This document shows, in pieces, positions 28,307-36,522 of a stretch of 64,000 bases of DNA. Source of the stretch: Hyphomicrobium_A sp965243865 (lineage in GTDB: Bacteria > Pseudomonadota > Alphaproteobacteria > Rhizobiales > Hyphomicrobiaceae); the NCBI RefSeq assembly GCF_965243865.1, contig NZ_OZ251603.1, positions 1-64,000 of the forward strand. The letters run 5' to 3'. Position 1 is the stretch's first letter, and each line of letters starts with the position of its first letter. The position numbers were made by a program, and so were the translations under genes. The notes below the pieces were generated by a model. That model was not told where the DNA came from, ran no database searches, and worked only from the letters and a program-made list of their open reading frames with translations.

Positions 28307-29563
28307 TTAAAGCGGGTGACTGGACTTGCCGGACGTGCGACCGGCGGATGAGCTGAACCGGTGTGCGTCTGCGTTGCGCTTGACGCTGATGATCTTTGGC
28401 GGCGCGCCAAGCAGGCGCACTGGCTCGGCGCAGACGGCGCGCTCTGCGGCGTTTGCAATGATGGATCGCACCGGTCCGAGTCGACTGATTGTAGCAACGT
28501 CGTCTGGCGGTAACTCGCGGAGGTACCGAGCGCCAAGCTGCGCGTCCTCGACATCGACTTCCGTATAAATATTGTCCATAGGTGCGCCGATGACCGGCAT
28601 GCTATCGACGATCTCCGCCGTCAGCAGAGCGACGGATGCCAAGTTCCCGGCGCGCACCGAGCGCCCGAGAGCGACAAGATCGGAACAGCCATGGAAGATG
28701 AGGCCTTTCGGCACCTCGCGGCGAATCTCCGAACAGACCATACCGCGAGCGGCGCCATCGAAGTTCAGCAGCTCGATGCCAAGATCGCAGATGTCGGGCA
28801 GGATGGGGCGAATGGCACCACAAGAATGGAAGCAGACGGCAGCAGGGGTTAGCCGGCGCAGTCGCGAAATAAGCGTGCGCATGCGTGGTCGAACGAAATT
28901 GCGAAAGTCGATTTCGGAAACGAACATGCTCTGCTGGAAGCCGAGATCGTCGCCATAGACGATGACGTCGGGCGCATAGGGCAAACCGGAGAGCATCTGC
29001 TCGTAGGCCTCGACGATCGTCTCGAGAGACCAGTCGAGCAGCGCAGAAATACTGCGCCAATTGCTGGTCATGTCATCGAGACAGACCCAGGAGTTGCGCA
29101 GAGCGAAGCTGAGGTCGAGCAGGCCTGGGCATGGTGCATCGGCCACCACGAGTTGCCCTTGATGAGAGGCGTCCGGTACCTGCACGATATCCGGCCACAT
29201 TGGACGCGGGTGCTTGACGATCTCACCGAGGCTGGCGTGCTCGAGTGGATGGCGAACTGGCGTTGCCGAGCCATCGACGCGCAGCCATTCGACACCGAAC
29301 GCATCTGTGAAGGTGTCGGAGTACGGATCGATGGTCTCAAACAAAAATCCAGCGCGCGCGCAGTCCGAGCCCAAGGCCGCGCAATCGCTTGCGGCAAGAG
29401 GCAGCGTCTCCATGACCGGATGCGCGAGCAGCGGCCCGACCTTTAGATCGGGTCTCGCAACGGCACGCACCGCAGTCAGCGACGATGTGCCGACGTCCAA
29501 CAGGATCGGCTCATCGCCTCCGGCGGGACCTCCGAATAGGGAGCGCAGCCGATCTCCAGGCAT
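28307..29563 (-). CDS. cmuC: CmuC, UroD-family methyltransferase-like protein
   Basis: A 418-residue protein of the uroporphyrinogen decarboxylase/MtaA superfamily. The histidine-x-cysteine pair (VCFHSCGAI) and a later cysteine (LIFHGCSDL) suggest that the zinc site of corrinoid methyltransferases is retained. Its start codon overlaps the cmuB stop by one base (TGATG). CmuC is required for growth on chloromethane in known strains, but its exact reaction is unsettled. It lies 45 bases before cmuA. The C-terminal 30 residues are basic and serine-rich. Confidence 0.9.
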   Translation of the reverse strand: MPGDRLRSLFGGPAGGDEPILLDVGTSSLTAVRAVARPDLKVGPLLAHPVMETLPLAASDCAALGSDCARAGFLFETIDPYSDTFTDAFGVEWLRVDGSATPVRHPLEHASLGEIVKHPRPMWPDIVQVPDASHQGQLVVADAPCPGLLDLSFALRNSWVCLDDMTSNWRSISALLDWSLETIVEAYEQMLSGLPYAPDVIVYGDDLGFQQSMFVSEIDFRNFVRPRMRTLISRLRRLTPAAVCFHSCGAIRPILPDICDLGIELLNFDGAARGMVCSEIRREVPKGLIFHGCSDLVALGRSVRAGNLASVALLTAEIVDSMPVIGAPMDNIYTEVDVEDAQLGARYLRELPPDDVATISRLGPVRSIIANAAERAVCAEPVRLLGAPPKIISVKRNADAHRFSSSAGRTSGKSSHPL

Positions 29564-30486
29564 CAGGCCTGCTCCGCCAGCTTGAACATCTTCAACAAGG
29601 CATGGCCATCAGGCAGCTGATGCCCATCGAGCTCCTGCGCCGCAAAGCCGTAGAACACTTCTGCAGAGCCGGCGACGTGCGCCGCCATGGCCGCTTTTTC
29701 GATGATGCCGTAGTGAAGGAAGTCGCCGCCGGCCGCGCGGCAGGTCACGAGGGCAGTCGCTAGCGAGAGGTTCACCCAGTCTTTGCCGAGTTCGCGCAGG
29801 CCGGTCCATTGCGGGAAGCAGTTCGAGAAGGCGCAGCCGGCGGGATAGCCGAAACGTTGGCGCACGGCGGTAATCCCGCGCATGGAGATGCCGACGGAGG
29901 GCGGGTCCATGGCGCCGAGATCAACCAGAGGCGTCGCGACGCCGATCTCATCGAGCATCGGCCTGAAGACGCGCTCGATCATCTCACAGCTGCCGTCCGG
30001 CGTCGGGTTGCCGACGTCGTTGGCAAGGATCATGACGCAAGCGGGTTTGTGCCGGCCGAGTGCCTCGAGTATCTGCGGCTCTGTATCCTCGTTGAGAGAT
30101 GCGAAGATCACTCGATTGAGCAAACCGAGCCGATCGGCACACTCCAGACCCGCAATGTGGACATCGGCCTCAGATGCATTGATCATGAACGGCAGCGTGG
30201 TGCGCGCCGCGGTGAATTCAATGAACTTCTCCATCGCCTCGGGAGACGCCGCGATCACGTCGAATGCCATCTGCACGCCGTAGCGCTCAGAGAGCCCGTT
30301 CACGCGATCGATCAGCTTGCCGGCCTTCTCTGCATCGAAGTCGCCAGCAAAGGCATCCTTCACCAGCGAGTGCTTGTCATAGAAAATGCTTCCGACGAGC
30401 AGGCCCGTGTGCGAGCCCAGCGGGCCACCAATGGTCGCCTTGCCGATCTTGATCTCGTGGTTCTTGGTGAAAAACGGCTTCGACAC
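29563..30486 (-). CDS. cmuB: methylcobalamin:THF methyltransferase CmuB
   Basis: A 307-residue MtrH-family TIM-barrel methyltransferase (TIGGPLGSHTGLLVGSIFYDKH, DVIAASPEAMEKFIEF, VGNPTPDGSCEMIERVF, FGYPAGCAFSNCF). CmuB moves the methyl group from methyl-Co(III)-CmuA to tetrahydrofolate. It is the first gene of the ten-gene operon. Start is a GTG at 30486, preceded by AGGGAGAG at a good distance. A structured leader of about 190 nt and two palindromic operators lie upstream. Confidence 0.94.
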   Translation of the reverse strand: MSKPFFTKNHEIKIGKATIGGPLGSHTGLLVGSIFYDKHSLVKDAFAGDFDAEKAGKLIDRVNGLSERYGVQMAFDVIAASPEAMEKFIEFTAARTTLPFMINASEADVHIAGLECADRLGLLNRVIFASLNEDTEPQILEALGRHKPACVMILANDVGNPTPDGSCEMIERVFRPMLDEIGVATPLVDLGAMDPPSVGISMRGITAVRQRFGYPAGCAFSNCFPQWTGLRELGKDWVNLSLATALVTCRAAGGDFLHYGIIEKAAMAAHVAGSAEVFYGFAAQELDGHQLPDGHALLKMFKLAEQA

Positions 30487-30680
30487 TCTTGCTCTCCCTG
30501 TATGGCAGCGGATTCACGCGTTCCCGCGGACGGGAACAAAGGGATGGTGAACGGCGGCCGAGCAGGGTCGAGCGCGTAGCGAGCCACGCTTCGGTTGCCC
30601 TGGAGCCCGATGGGCGACCGAGACCTGCCAATCCGCAGGGTCAGCCATGTCGTTTCGTCCCTTGTCGTCTTGTTCGTTGG
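30487..30680 (-). promoter_or_regulatory. long structured 5' leader of the cmu operon
   Basis: From the predicted start site near 30680 to the cmuB GTG the transcript leader is about 190 nt. It contains a perfect 7-bp stem with a 4-nt loop (30520-30537, GTTCCCG/CGGGAAC) and a second stem closed by GGTCGCCC and GGGCAACC with one mismatch. A 44-codon reading frame (30514-30648, beginning MADPADWQVSV) with AAGGGA nine bases upstream could encode a leader peptide. I do not recognise a known riboswitch class. Confidence 0.4.
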
Positions 30681-30694
30681 TACACACCTGTATC
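30679..30694. promoter_or_regulatory. TetR-type operator 2, overlapping the cmuB -10
   Basis: GGTACACACCTGTATC matches 13 of 16 bases of the perfect palindrome at 30723-30738. It lies 44 bp away, four helical turns, on the same helix face, and covers the predicted cmuB -10 element. Confidence 0.65.
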
Positions 30695-30715
30695 GCCAAT
30701 GCGGGTACGCGTCAA
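30687..30715 (-). promoter_or_regulatory. predicted cmu operon promoter
   Basis: On the minus strand, TTGACG (30715-30710), a 17-base spacer and TACAGG (30692-30687) form a sigma70-like promoter about 200 bases upstream of cmuB, flanked by one operator palindrome and overlapped by the other. Confidence 0.45.
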
Positions 30716-30722
30716 TCAAAAA

Positions 30723-30738
30723 GATACAGATCTGTATC
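30723..30738. promoter_or_regulatory. TetR-type operator 1 (perfect 16-bp palindrome)
   Basis: GATACAGATCTGTATC is a perfect inverted repeat in the intergenic region between cmuB and the divergent TetR gene. Near-copies occur at 30679-30694, 31888-31903 and 39086-39101, so it is probably the operator of the adjacent TetR-family regulator. Confidence 0.75.
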
Positions 30739-30852
30739 ACACCATGCCGCGTCGTTGCATCTGCTTGAAATCACGTAATTTCGCACGTAATTGAAATTGC
30801 GCATCTCCCGCGTCGAGTCGATCGTGAGGGGCGCGCGCAGGATCAGGAGCCA

Positions 30853-31455
30853 ATGAACCAAGTCGAGAAAGAACGTTCTGTCGCGCGAGAGCGAATTCTG
30901 GATGCTGCATACGAGTTGTTTTCACGCGAGGGTGTGAATGCAGTCGGTGTGGACACCGTGGTCGCGCGGTCCGGCTCCGGCAAGATGACGCTGTACCGCC
31001 ACTTCAAGTCGAAGGAGGCGTTGGTCCGTGCATTCCTGGAGCGGCGCGAAGACCTCTGGACGAAGCAGTGGTTCGAGGCGGCGCTCACGGACGGTGACAA
31101 GAGCGCTGAGGAGCGCCTGCTTACCGTCTTCGACGCCTTCGACTCATGGTTCCGGAAGCCCGATTTCGAAGGCTGTTCGTTTATCAACTCGCTGCTGGAG
31201 GGGCGCGAGACTGAATCGATCCGGAGCGCCGCCGCGCAGCACCTCGCCAATATCAGAAACATCCTAGAGAGATTTGCCCGTGAAGCGGGGCTTATCGACG
31301 TAGAGCGCTTCGCGCGCGCCTGGCACGTATTGATGAAAGGCGCAATTGTCGCCCGACATGAGGGCCAGCTCGATGCGGCCCTCGAAGCGAAATCGACGGC
31401 ACGTCTCATACTCGGTAGTTGGCCGAGGTCACGCGCAGCCGCCGCCGGCAGCTAG
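30853..31455 (+). CDS. TetR/AcrR family transcriptional regulator
   Basis: A 200-residue regulator. The N-terminal helix-turn-helix is clear (RERILDAAYELFSREGVNAVGVDTVVARSGSGKMTLYRHFKSKEALVRAFL), followed by a helical ligand-binding domain (TVFDAFDSWFRKPDFEGCSFINSL). It is divergent from cmuB with 366 bases between, and palindromic sites of one consensus lie at cmuB, ompW and btuB. It is therefore the best candidate regulator of the whole chloromethane module, probably a repressor released by a substrate or intermediate. The effector is unknown. I do not recall a TetR gene at this place in the best-known cmu clusters. Confidence 0.9.
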   Translation: MNQVEKERSVARERILDAAYELFSREGVNAVGVDTVVARSGSGKMTLYRHFKSKEALVRAFLERREDLWTKQWFEAALTDGDKSAEERLLTVFDAFDSWFRKPDFEGCSFINSLLEGRETESIRSAAAQHLANIRNILERFAREAGLIDVERFARAWHVLMKGAIVARHEGQLDAALEAKSTARLILGSWPRSRAAAAGS

Positions 31456-31456
31456 T

Positions 31457-31774
31457 TCAAGGTGCGCGCCCTATGGCGGAAGTCTGTCGACGCGATTCCT
31501 GAATTTGAGCCGCGCGCGTGGCCGCCGCTTCACGCGCAGCCTGCAGCTCGCCAGGAGCAAGCCGGCTGATCGCTGCATCAAAGAACGCGGTGTAGGTCGC
31601 TAGCCGCGGCAGGCCCAATGCCTCTCCCAGAAGATAGCGACGCACCACGAGCCGCTGATGGCCGTAGGCGATGCTATGCCGAAGCAAGCCTTCCAGGGCA
31701 TCGAAGCTGCCGGTAAGCCGCAGCTCCGACTTCGCCCGCTGAGCGTCCTTCTTGGAAAGGCGCCAAAGGTGCAT
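31457..31774 (-). CDS. hypothetical protein (105 residues)
   Basis: A 105-residue, Arg/Ala/Leu-rich, probably helical protein starting MHLWRLSKKDAQRAKSELRL. It ends two bases after the TetR stop codon (convergent) and is divergent from ompW, whose operator palindrome lies between them. I do not recognise a family. Start ATG 31774 is preferred; the frame is open to 31864. It could be a real gene of the regulon or a chance frame. Confidence 0.45.
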   Translation of the reverse strand: MHLWRLSKKDAQRAKSELRLTGSFDALEGLLRHSIAYGHQRLVVRRYLLGEALGLPRLATYTAFFDAAISRLAPGELQAAREAAATRAAQIQESRRQTSAIGRAP

Positions 31775-31887
31775 GAAGCCGGGCTTTTTCAGGCTCCGCG
31801 ATCGATTTGCCCTCGCGACCGCCGGAGCACTTTTCCCACATTGTTTGCCGTCTGTTGCACACAAGATACAGCTATCCGCCTTGAATC

Positions 31888-31903
31888 GATACAGAACTGT
31901 ACC
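31888..31903. promoter_or_regulatory. TetR-type operator upstream of ompW
   Basis: GATACAGAACTGTACC matches the perfect palindrome near cmuB at 14 of 16 positions. A further half-site GATACAG lies at 31865-31871. It is 60 bases upstream of the ompW start and may also serve the divergent 105-residue gene. Confidence 0.65.
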
Positions 31904-31962
31904 GTCTCATGAGCCAGACAGATCGTGGGATGTCAACGGGAGAGCTTTCAAGGAGAGACGTC

Positions 31963-32655
31963 GTGACCAAGAATAATAGTCGGCAAGTGTCCAAAGTTGC
32001 CGCTTTGATATTTGCAATTGCCGGAGTCTTCGCGTCTCAGGCAGTCGCGCCGGCGGCACGCGCCGGAGACGATAACGGCAACACGCTCGTGAAGGTGCTC
32101 GGCACATTCGTCATGCCGCAAAGCGACCTCAAGAATGGTGGTGGCGGTGTGCTTCACGTTTCGCAGGCAGAGATTCCCACCCTGTCGATCGCCTATTTCC
32201 TCACCGACAGCCTCGCTGTCGAAACGATCTGCTGCTTCACGGAGCACACGATCACCAATCGCGTGCCAGGCCTGCTCGGACTTGGCGCAGGCGCGGCCAT
32301 CGCCGATACGTGGATATTTCCGCCGACGCTAAGTCTCCAGTATCATCATCGCATGGGCGCCTTCAAACCATACGTGGGAGTTGGCGTGAGCTATTTCTCC
32401 TTCTTCGGCGAGACGGGCTACACGCCTGCCGGTGCTGTCGACTTGAAGAGCGACTGGGGACTGGCGCTTGGCGGCGGGCTCGATGTAGCGCTTGGCGGCG
32501 GCTGGCAACTCTCCATCGACGCCAAAAAGATCCTCGATCTGGAGTCGAAGATTTACGTCAATGATACCTACATCGACACCGCCGAGCTCGATCCCTGGCT
32601 GATAAGTGTCGGTGTCGGCTATCGCTTCAACGTCGGCGATCTTTTCGGCCGCTGA
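31963..32655 (+). CDS. ompW: OmpW family outer membrane protein
   Basis: A 230-residue outer-membrane beta-barrel. A signal peptide (VAALIFAIAGVFASQAVAPAARA) precedes an OmpW-type barrel (VKVLGTFVMPQSD, IPTLSIAYFLTDSLAVETI, PPTLSLQYHH, KPYVGVGVSYFSFF, VSVGVGYRFNVGD-like end). GTG at 31963 is chosen for the AAGGAG at 31951. OmpW barrels have a hydrophobic channel open to the membrane and are thought to pass small hydrophobic molecules. A TetR-type operator upstream suggests co-regulation with the cmu operon. Confidence 0.88.
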   Translation: MTKNNSRQVSKVAALIFAIAGVFASQAVAPAARAGDDNGNTLVKVLGTFVMPQSDLKNGGGGVLHVSQAEIPTLSIAYFLTDSLAVETICCFTEHTITNRVPGLLGLGAGAAIADTWIFPPTLSLQYHHRMGAFKPYVGVGVSYFSFFGETGYTPAGAVDLKSDWGLALGGGLDVALGGGWQLSIDAKKILDLESKIYVNDTYIDTAELDPWLISVGVGYRFNVGDLFGR

Positions 32656-32683
32656 AATATCTGCACCCACTCTCCCGTCAAAG

Positions 32684-32709
32684 GCCCCGCTCGCAGTGTC
32701 GAGCGGGGC
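32684..32709 (+). terminator. hairpin after ompW
   Basis: A perfect 10-bp stem, GCCCCGCTCG and CGAGCGGGGC, with a 6-nt loop, 29 bases after the ompW stop. No T-run follows, so termination strength is uncertain. Confidence 0.5.
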
Positions 32710-32726
32710 AACCGCTCATCGCGTCC

Positions 32727-33206
32727 ATGAACCCTCAATTCCTGACATCAAGATGGCGCGACAATCTCCGCGACGGCATCGCCGGTTGCGCCGGTCTCGC
32801 AATCATGCAGAGCCTCGCCAATCTCGCCGACCTGCCGATCGCGGGTGTGCCATTTGCCTGCTCGATCATTCTTATCGTCGCAGCTCCGCAAAGTGACACC
32901 GCCCAGCCTCGCAATGTCGTCGGCGGGCACGTGCTGTCGGCGTTGAGCGGTAGCACGATGGCTCTGCTGATGGCGCCGCATTGGTGGACGCTGCCGATCG
33001 CCATCGGTCTAGCGATCTTCGCGATGCAAGTGACGAGAACATTGCATCCGCCCGCTGGCCTGACGGCGGTGATTGCAGCAACGCAGTCTGTCAGCTGGCA
33101 CTTTGTACTGACGCCGATCCTTTCCGGCGCCGTCGTGCTCGTGCTGTTGAGCTGCGCCTATCTTCGTTGGGTGCGCCGCGTGTCGTGGCCGGAAGCTTGG
33201 TTCTAG
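32727..33206 (+). CDS. HPP family membrane protein
   Basis: A 159-residue inner-membrane protein with four hydrophobic helices and the family-defining HPPAG motif (TRTLHPPAGLTAVIAATQS), plus PQSDTAQPRNVVGGH. HPP proteins in cyanobacteria and plants have been linked to nitrite transport; the bacterial role is not settled. It lies after the ompW hairpin in the same direction. Confidence 0.88.
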   Translation: MNPQFLTSRWRDNLRDGIAGCAGLAIMQSLANLADLPIAGVPFACSIILIVAAPQSDTAQPRNVVGGHVLSALSGSTMALLMAPHWWTLPIAIGLAIFAMQVTRTLHPPAGLTAVIAATQSVSWHFVLTPILSGAVVLVLLSCAYLRWVRRVSWPEAWF

Positions 33207-33296
33207 CGCTCTCCCGCGGTGCACAGCGGAGGCATTTCCGGCAGCGAGATGGCGTGATACAAGTCAGTATTGCCAATCATCTAGGGAGGTATGCAA

Positions 33297-33863
33297 ATGC
33301 AGTCAACGTTTTCGGCGTCATCGCCGGGCATCGCATCCAGCATCGGGGCCGTGGCCAACAGCGCCTCGCCGGCGCCCGGTCCACGGCGCCCCATGCAGGG
33401 TACGGTGCACGGCTTCGATTCACGAACTGGCATGGGGAAGATCAAAGGAAGTGATGGAGCCACGTACTCATTCTTCGCCGCGGGCGTGAACGGTGGAGCG
33501 GCGCTGCCGGTAGGTGTCCAAGTATCATTCGTCGAAAGTGATGGTGTGGCCTCTAGCATAATGCCATCCCCAACGGGCGCAGTCGCGGCAGGCGGCAGCA
33601 TCGGCGCACTGGGAAACTCCGCCGCGGCCCCGGTGGGCACAGCACAGCCGATGCGCGGTTGCGTGGAGAATTTCGACCAGCGAACCGGCGTGGGCAAGAT
33701 CAGGGCGGTAGACGGCACGACCTACCGCTTCTTTGAGGCCGGCGTCGTCGCCAACCAGAAGCTTGCACAAGGGCGCGAGGTCGAATTCGTCGGCAGTGAC
33801 GGCATGGCGACGAAGGTGATGCCGACGCGGCGCGGACTTTGGAGGTTTCTGCGCTTGCGCTGA
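33297..33863 (+). CDS. tandem cold-shock-domain-like protein
   Basis: A 188-residue protein with two copies of a module of about 55 residues: GTVHGFDSRTGMGKIKGSDG...VSFVESDGVASSIMP and GCVENFDQRTGVGKIRAVDG...VEFVGSDGMATKVMP. Each resembles the cold-shock domain (GTVKWFN...GFGFI) but with MGKIKG/VGKIRA in place of the RNP1 motif GFGFI, so nucleic-acid binding is doubtful. Ala/Gly/Pro linkers join them. ATG at 33297 is preferred because AGGGAGGT directly abuts the ATG at 33291. Confidence 0.65.
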   Translation: MQSTFSASSPGIASSIGAVANSASPAPGPRRPMQGTVHGFDSRTGMGKIKGSDGATYSFFAAGVNGGAALPVGVQVSFVESDGVASSIMPSPTGAVAAGGSIGALGNSAAAPVGTAQPMRGCVENFDQRTGVGKIRAVDGTTYRFFEAGVVANQKLAQGREVEFVGSDGMATKVMPTRRGLWRFLRLR

Positions 33864-33869
33864 GCGTGG

Positions 33870-34652
33870 TCAAGGCAGCGCTTCGAGCGGCACGATAATG
33901 GGTGCCCCTTCCACCTGCACCACTGTCGCTCGAATGCCAAATCCTTCGGCAAGGCGGCCTGGCGTCAGAACCTCATCAGGCATGCCTGCGGCTAGCATGG
34001 TTCCACGCTGAAGCAGCAGCGCGCGGTGACAGAAGCGTGCAGCGAGCGACAAATCGTGTAGGGCAACGATGATGCCTCGTCCCGTTGCTGATATCTCCGC
34101 GAGCCGTTCGAACAAAGTCAGCTCATGAGCCGGATCGAGTCCCGCGGAAGGCTCGTCGGCGATCATGTATGTTGCTTCCTGCGCGATCGCACGGGCGAGC
34201 AGCACGCGCGCGCGCTCACCGCCCGACAATTCGAACGCAGGCCGGTCGGCAAGATCCAGCACGCCTGTCGCGAGCATGGCGCGCTCGACCGCTTCGGCAT
34301 CCTGTCGCGTTGGTCCTGTGAGGAGGTGCCGGTGTGGCAAGCGACCGAGCGCAACGAGCTGGCGCACGCTCAGCGGCCAATGCACGGTCCGCTCCTGCGG
34401 CAAGTAAGCGATCTGGCAGCTGAGTGTACTTCGCTCCATGCTGGCGAGCGGCTGTCCATCGAGAGTGACCCGCCCCCGGATCGGTATTGCAAGACCTGCG
34501 AGGGTCTTTAGTAACGAGGATTTGCCAGCACCATTGGCGCCGACCAGGGCCACGATCTCACCTGGCCGCAACTGCACCGAGACACCCCGCAGGACGGGCC
34601 GCGCACCATAGTTGAGCACGATGTCCTTGGCTTCGAGAAGCTGCGTCATCAC
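33870..34652 (-). CDS. btuD: vitamin B12 ABC transporter ATP-binding protein
   Basis: A 260-residue FecE/BtuD-type ATPase: Walker A GANGAGKSS, signature LSGGERARV, Walker B YMIADEPSAGLDP and switch histidine VALHDLSLA. It overlaps btuC by four bases. Assignment to B12 rather than heme or siderophore comes from the cobalamin riboswitch upstream of the operon's first gene. It powers import through BtuC. Confidence 0.88.
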   Translation of the reverse strand: MMTQLLEAKDIVLNYGARPVLRGVSVQLRPGEIVALVGANGAGKSSLLKTLAGLAIPIRGRVTLDGQPLASMERSTLSCQIAYLPQERTVHWPLSVRQLVALGRLPHRHLLTGPTRQDAEAVERAMLATGVLDLADRPAFELSGGERARVLLARAIAQEATYMIADEPSAGLDPAHELTLFERLAEISATGRGIIVALHDLSLAARFCHRALLLQRGTMLAAGMPDEVLTPGRLAEGFGIRATVVQVEGAPIIVPLEALP

Positions 34653-35656
34653 TCGAAATCATCCCTGGATTTCAGCACGAGCCAAAGAAAGAACGGTGCA
34701 CCAATAAGTGCCGTCGCAACGCCGAGCCGAATGTCTTGCAAAGGTGCGAGCAGCCGCAAAGCAATGTCGGCGAAAAGTACCAGAGCCGCGCCGCCCAACA
34801 GGCTGGCGAGCAGCAGTCGCCGCGGCTCGTAGCCCACCAGCGGACGCAGCAGATGCGGGACGACAAGACCGACGAAGCCGATAGTGCCAGCGACGGCCGT
34901 TCCTGCTCCCACCGCAAGCACGGTTCCCGCGATGACGCGTAGCCGCAGTCCGCCGAGACTGACACCAAGGTTCTGCGCTGCCTCATCGCCGAGTGTCAAC
35001 GCATCGAGCGCCGCACCGGTCTGCAGCAAAACTGCACAGCCAATCACGATCAGCGGGGCGGCGAGCCAAACATGGAGCATGCTGCGGTCATTCAATGAGC
35101 CGAGCAGCCAGAACAGCATCTCGACCGAAGCGAACGGGTTCGACGACAGCGTCAACGCAAGCGTAGTCAGCGCGGCCGCGATGCTCGATATCGCAACGCC
35201 CGCGAGGATCAGTGTCGAAGGACCGCGGCGCCCTCGTGACAGCAGCAGCACGGCTAGAGCTGCAATCGCGGCACCCGAGAGCCCGCCGATGGGCAGCGCT
35301 AACGTAAAGGCACCTGCGGCGCCCGTGTGTATGGCGACGACAGCACCGAGTGATGCCCCGCCGGAGATTCCCAGCAAACTGGGCTCTGCCAGTGGATTGC
35401 GGAGGTAACCCTGTAGCACTGCACCCGAAAGCCCGAGTGCTGCTCCGATCAGGGCGCCTAGTAGAGCGCGCGGCAATCGTATCTCGGTGAGCACGAGATG
35501 AGCTGCATAGGGATTGTCGGGCAGGCCAAACCCATCTGGGCCAACCATGATCGAAGCGAGGAAGGCGACCGTCGCCGCGGCGGCGAGCAGCGCAACAGTC
35601 GATGATGAAGCCGGAGCGAGCGTCCCGACAGCGTTTTCCGCAGTTGCATTGGTCAA
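34649..35656 (-). CDS. btuC: vitamin B12 ABC transporter permease
   Basis: A 335-residue FecCD/BtuC permease with about ten membrane helices and family motifs RLPRALLGALIGAALGLSGAVLQGYLRNPLAEP (in part), GISGGASLGAV, GTIGFVGLVVPHLLRPLVG and APLQDIRLGVATALIGAPFFL. Start is a TTG at 35656 overlapping the btuF stop (TTGA); the frame is open further upstream inside btuF. It forms the inner-membrane channel for cobalamin. Confidence 0.87.
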   Translation of the reverse strand: MTNATAENAVGTLAPASSSTVALLAAAATVAFLASIMVGPDGFGLPDNPYAAHLVLTEIRLPRALLGALIGAALGLSGAVLQGYLRNPLAEPSLLGISGGASLGAVVAIHTGAAGAFTLALPIGGLSGAAIAALAVLLLSRGRRGPSTLILAGVAISSIAAALTTLALTLSSNPFASVEMLFWLLGSLNDRSMLHVWLAAPLIVIGCAVLLQTGAALDALTLGDEAAQNLGVSLGGLRLRVIAGTVLAVGAGTAVAGTIGFVGLVVPHLLRPLVGYEPRRLLLASLLGGAALVLFADIALRLLAPLQDIRLGVATALIGAPFFLWLVLKSRDDFE

Positions 35657-36522
35657 GGCGCATTCCTCGCAATAATCGCTTGCCTGATGCGTGCGAGCTT
35701 CTCGATCGCATCGGCAATTTTCGGAGTCGGGCACAACCAGTACGGCATGGGGAGGGCCAGCCGGTGCTTGCGCGCGGCCACAGCGGTGAATGCAGGATGG
35801 CGCAGGTTATCTCCAACGACTGAGCGGAATTCGGCAGGCTGATTGGCCAGCACGATTAGATCCGGCGGGTCGGAGACGAGCTTCTCCAGCGGCAGCCGTC
35901 CACCTGGGCCGAGTTCGCCACCCCGCGCCACGTTGCGGAAGCCGGCAGCGCCGAGCATCGAGTTGACCAACGTGCCGTCTCCGGACGCTATGCTACTTAC
36001 CTCGTAAGCGATCGCCGAAGGGCGGTCACTCCCGATCGGCCGTACGGCGGCGATCCTCGCATCGAAATCGGCAATCAGCCGCTCGCCGCGCGCCTGCTCG
36101 TCGACTGCCGCGGCCATCAAGCGAATGCTGTCGCGCATACCCTCGATATCGGCGGCCAGCGGAACCCTCAGCACGCGGATGCCAAGGCGCTGCAACAGCT
36201 CCACCGTTGCCATCATCGAGTATTCTTGCGCGATAACCAGATCGGGCGCGAGCCGCAATACCTCCTCGGCGCTACCGAAGATGACAGGCAATCCCTTCGC
36301 CTCCGCCACCTTTGAGGAAAGCGTGGGATCGGTGGCGAGATAGCTCAGCGCCGCAATGCGGTCGCGTGGCACGAGGTCGAGCAGAAGCTGATCCGAGCAC
36401 ACGCTCAGCGAAACGATGCGCTGAGCCTTTCCGTTCTCCTCCGCGCGTCCCTGCGCCGCGAGGGTCATGAGCAAAACGGCGCAAACGCCTCTGCACACCC
36501 CGCGTGAAAGCAATTGTCTCAT
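35653..36522 (-). CDS. btuF: vitamin B12 periplasmic binding protein
   Basis: A 289-residue class III binding protein with signal peptide (VCAVLLMTLAAQGRA) and the BtuF/FhuD pattern: RIVSLSVCSDQLLLDLVPRDRIAALS, LAPDLVIAQEY, LGIRVLRVPLA, and a C-terminal lobe with VVGDNLRHPAFTAVAARK. It overlaps btuB by four bases and btuC by four, so all four proteins are translationally coupled. Confidence 0.87.
   Translation of the reverse strand: MRQLLSRGVCRGVCAVLLMTLAAQGRAEENGKAQRIVSLSVCSDQLLLDLVPRDRIAALSYLATDPTLSSKVAEAKGLPVIFGSAEEVLRLAPDLVIAQEYSMMATVELLQRLGIRVLRVPLAADIEGMRDSIRLMAAAVDEQARGERLIADFDARIAAVRPIGSDRPSAIAYEVSSIASGDGTLVNSMLGAAGFRNVARGGELGPGGRLPLEKLVSDPPDLIVLANQPAEFRSVVGDNLRHPAFTAVAARKHRLALPMPYWLCPTPKIADAIEKLARIRQAIIARNAP

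Noticed and set aside
30487..30680. Known riboswitch (SAM or THF class) in the cmu leader
   Set aside because: Stems are present, but none of the conserved blocks of the riboswitch classes I know could be matched, so it is left as an unclassified structured leader.
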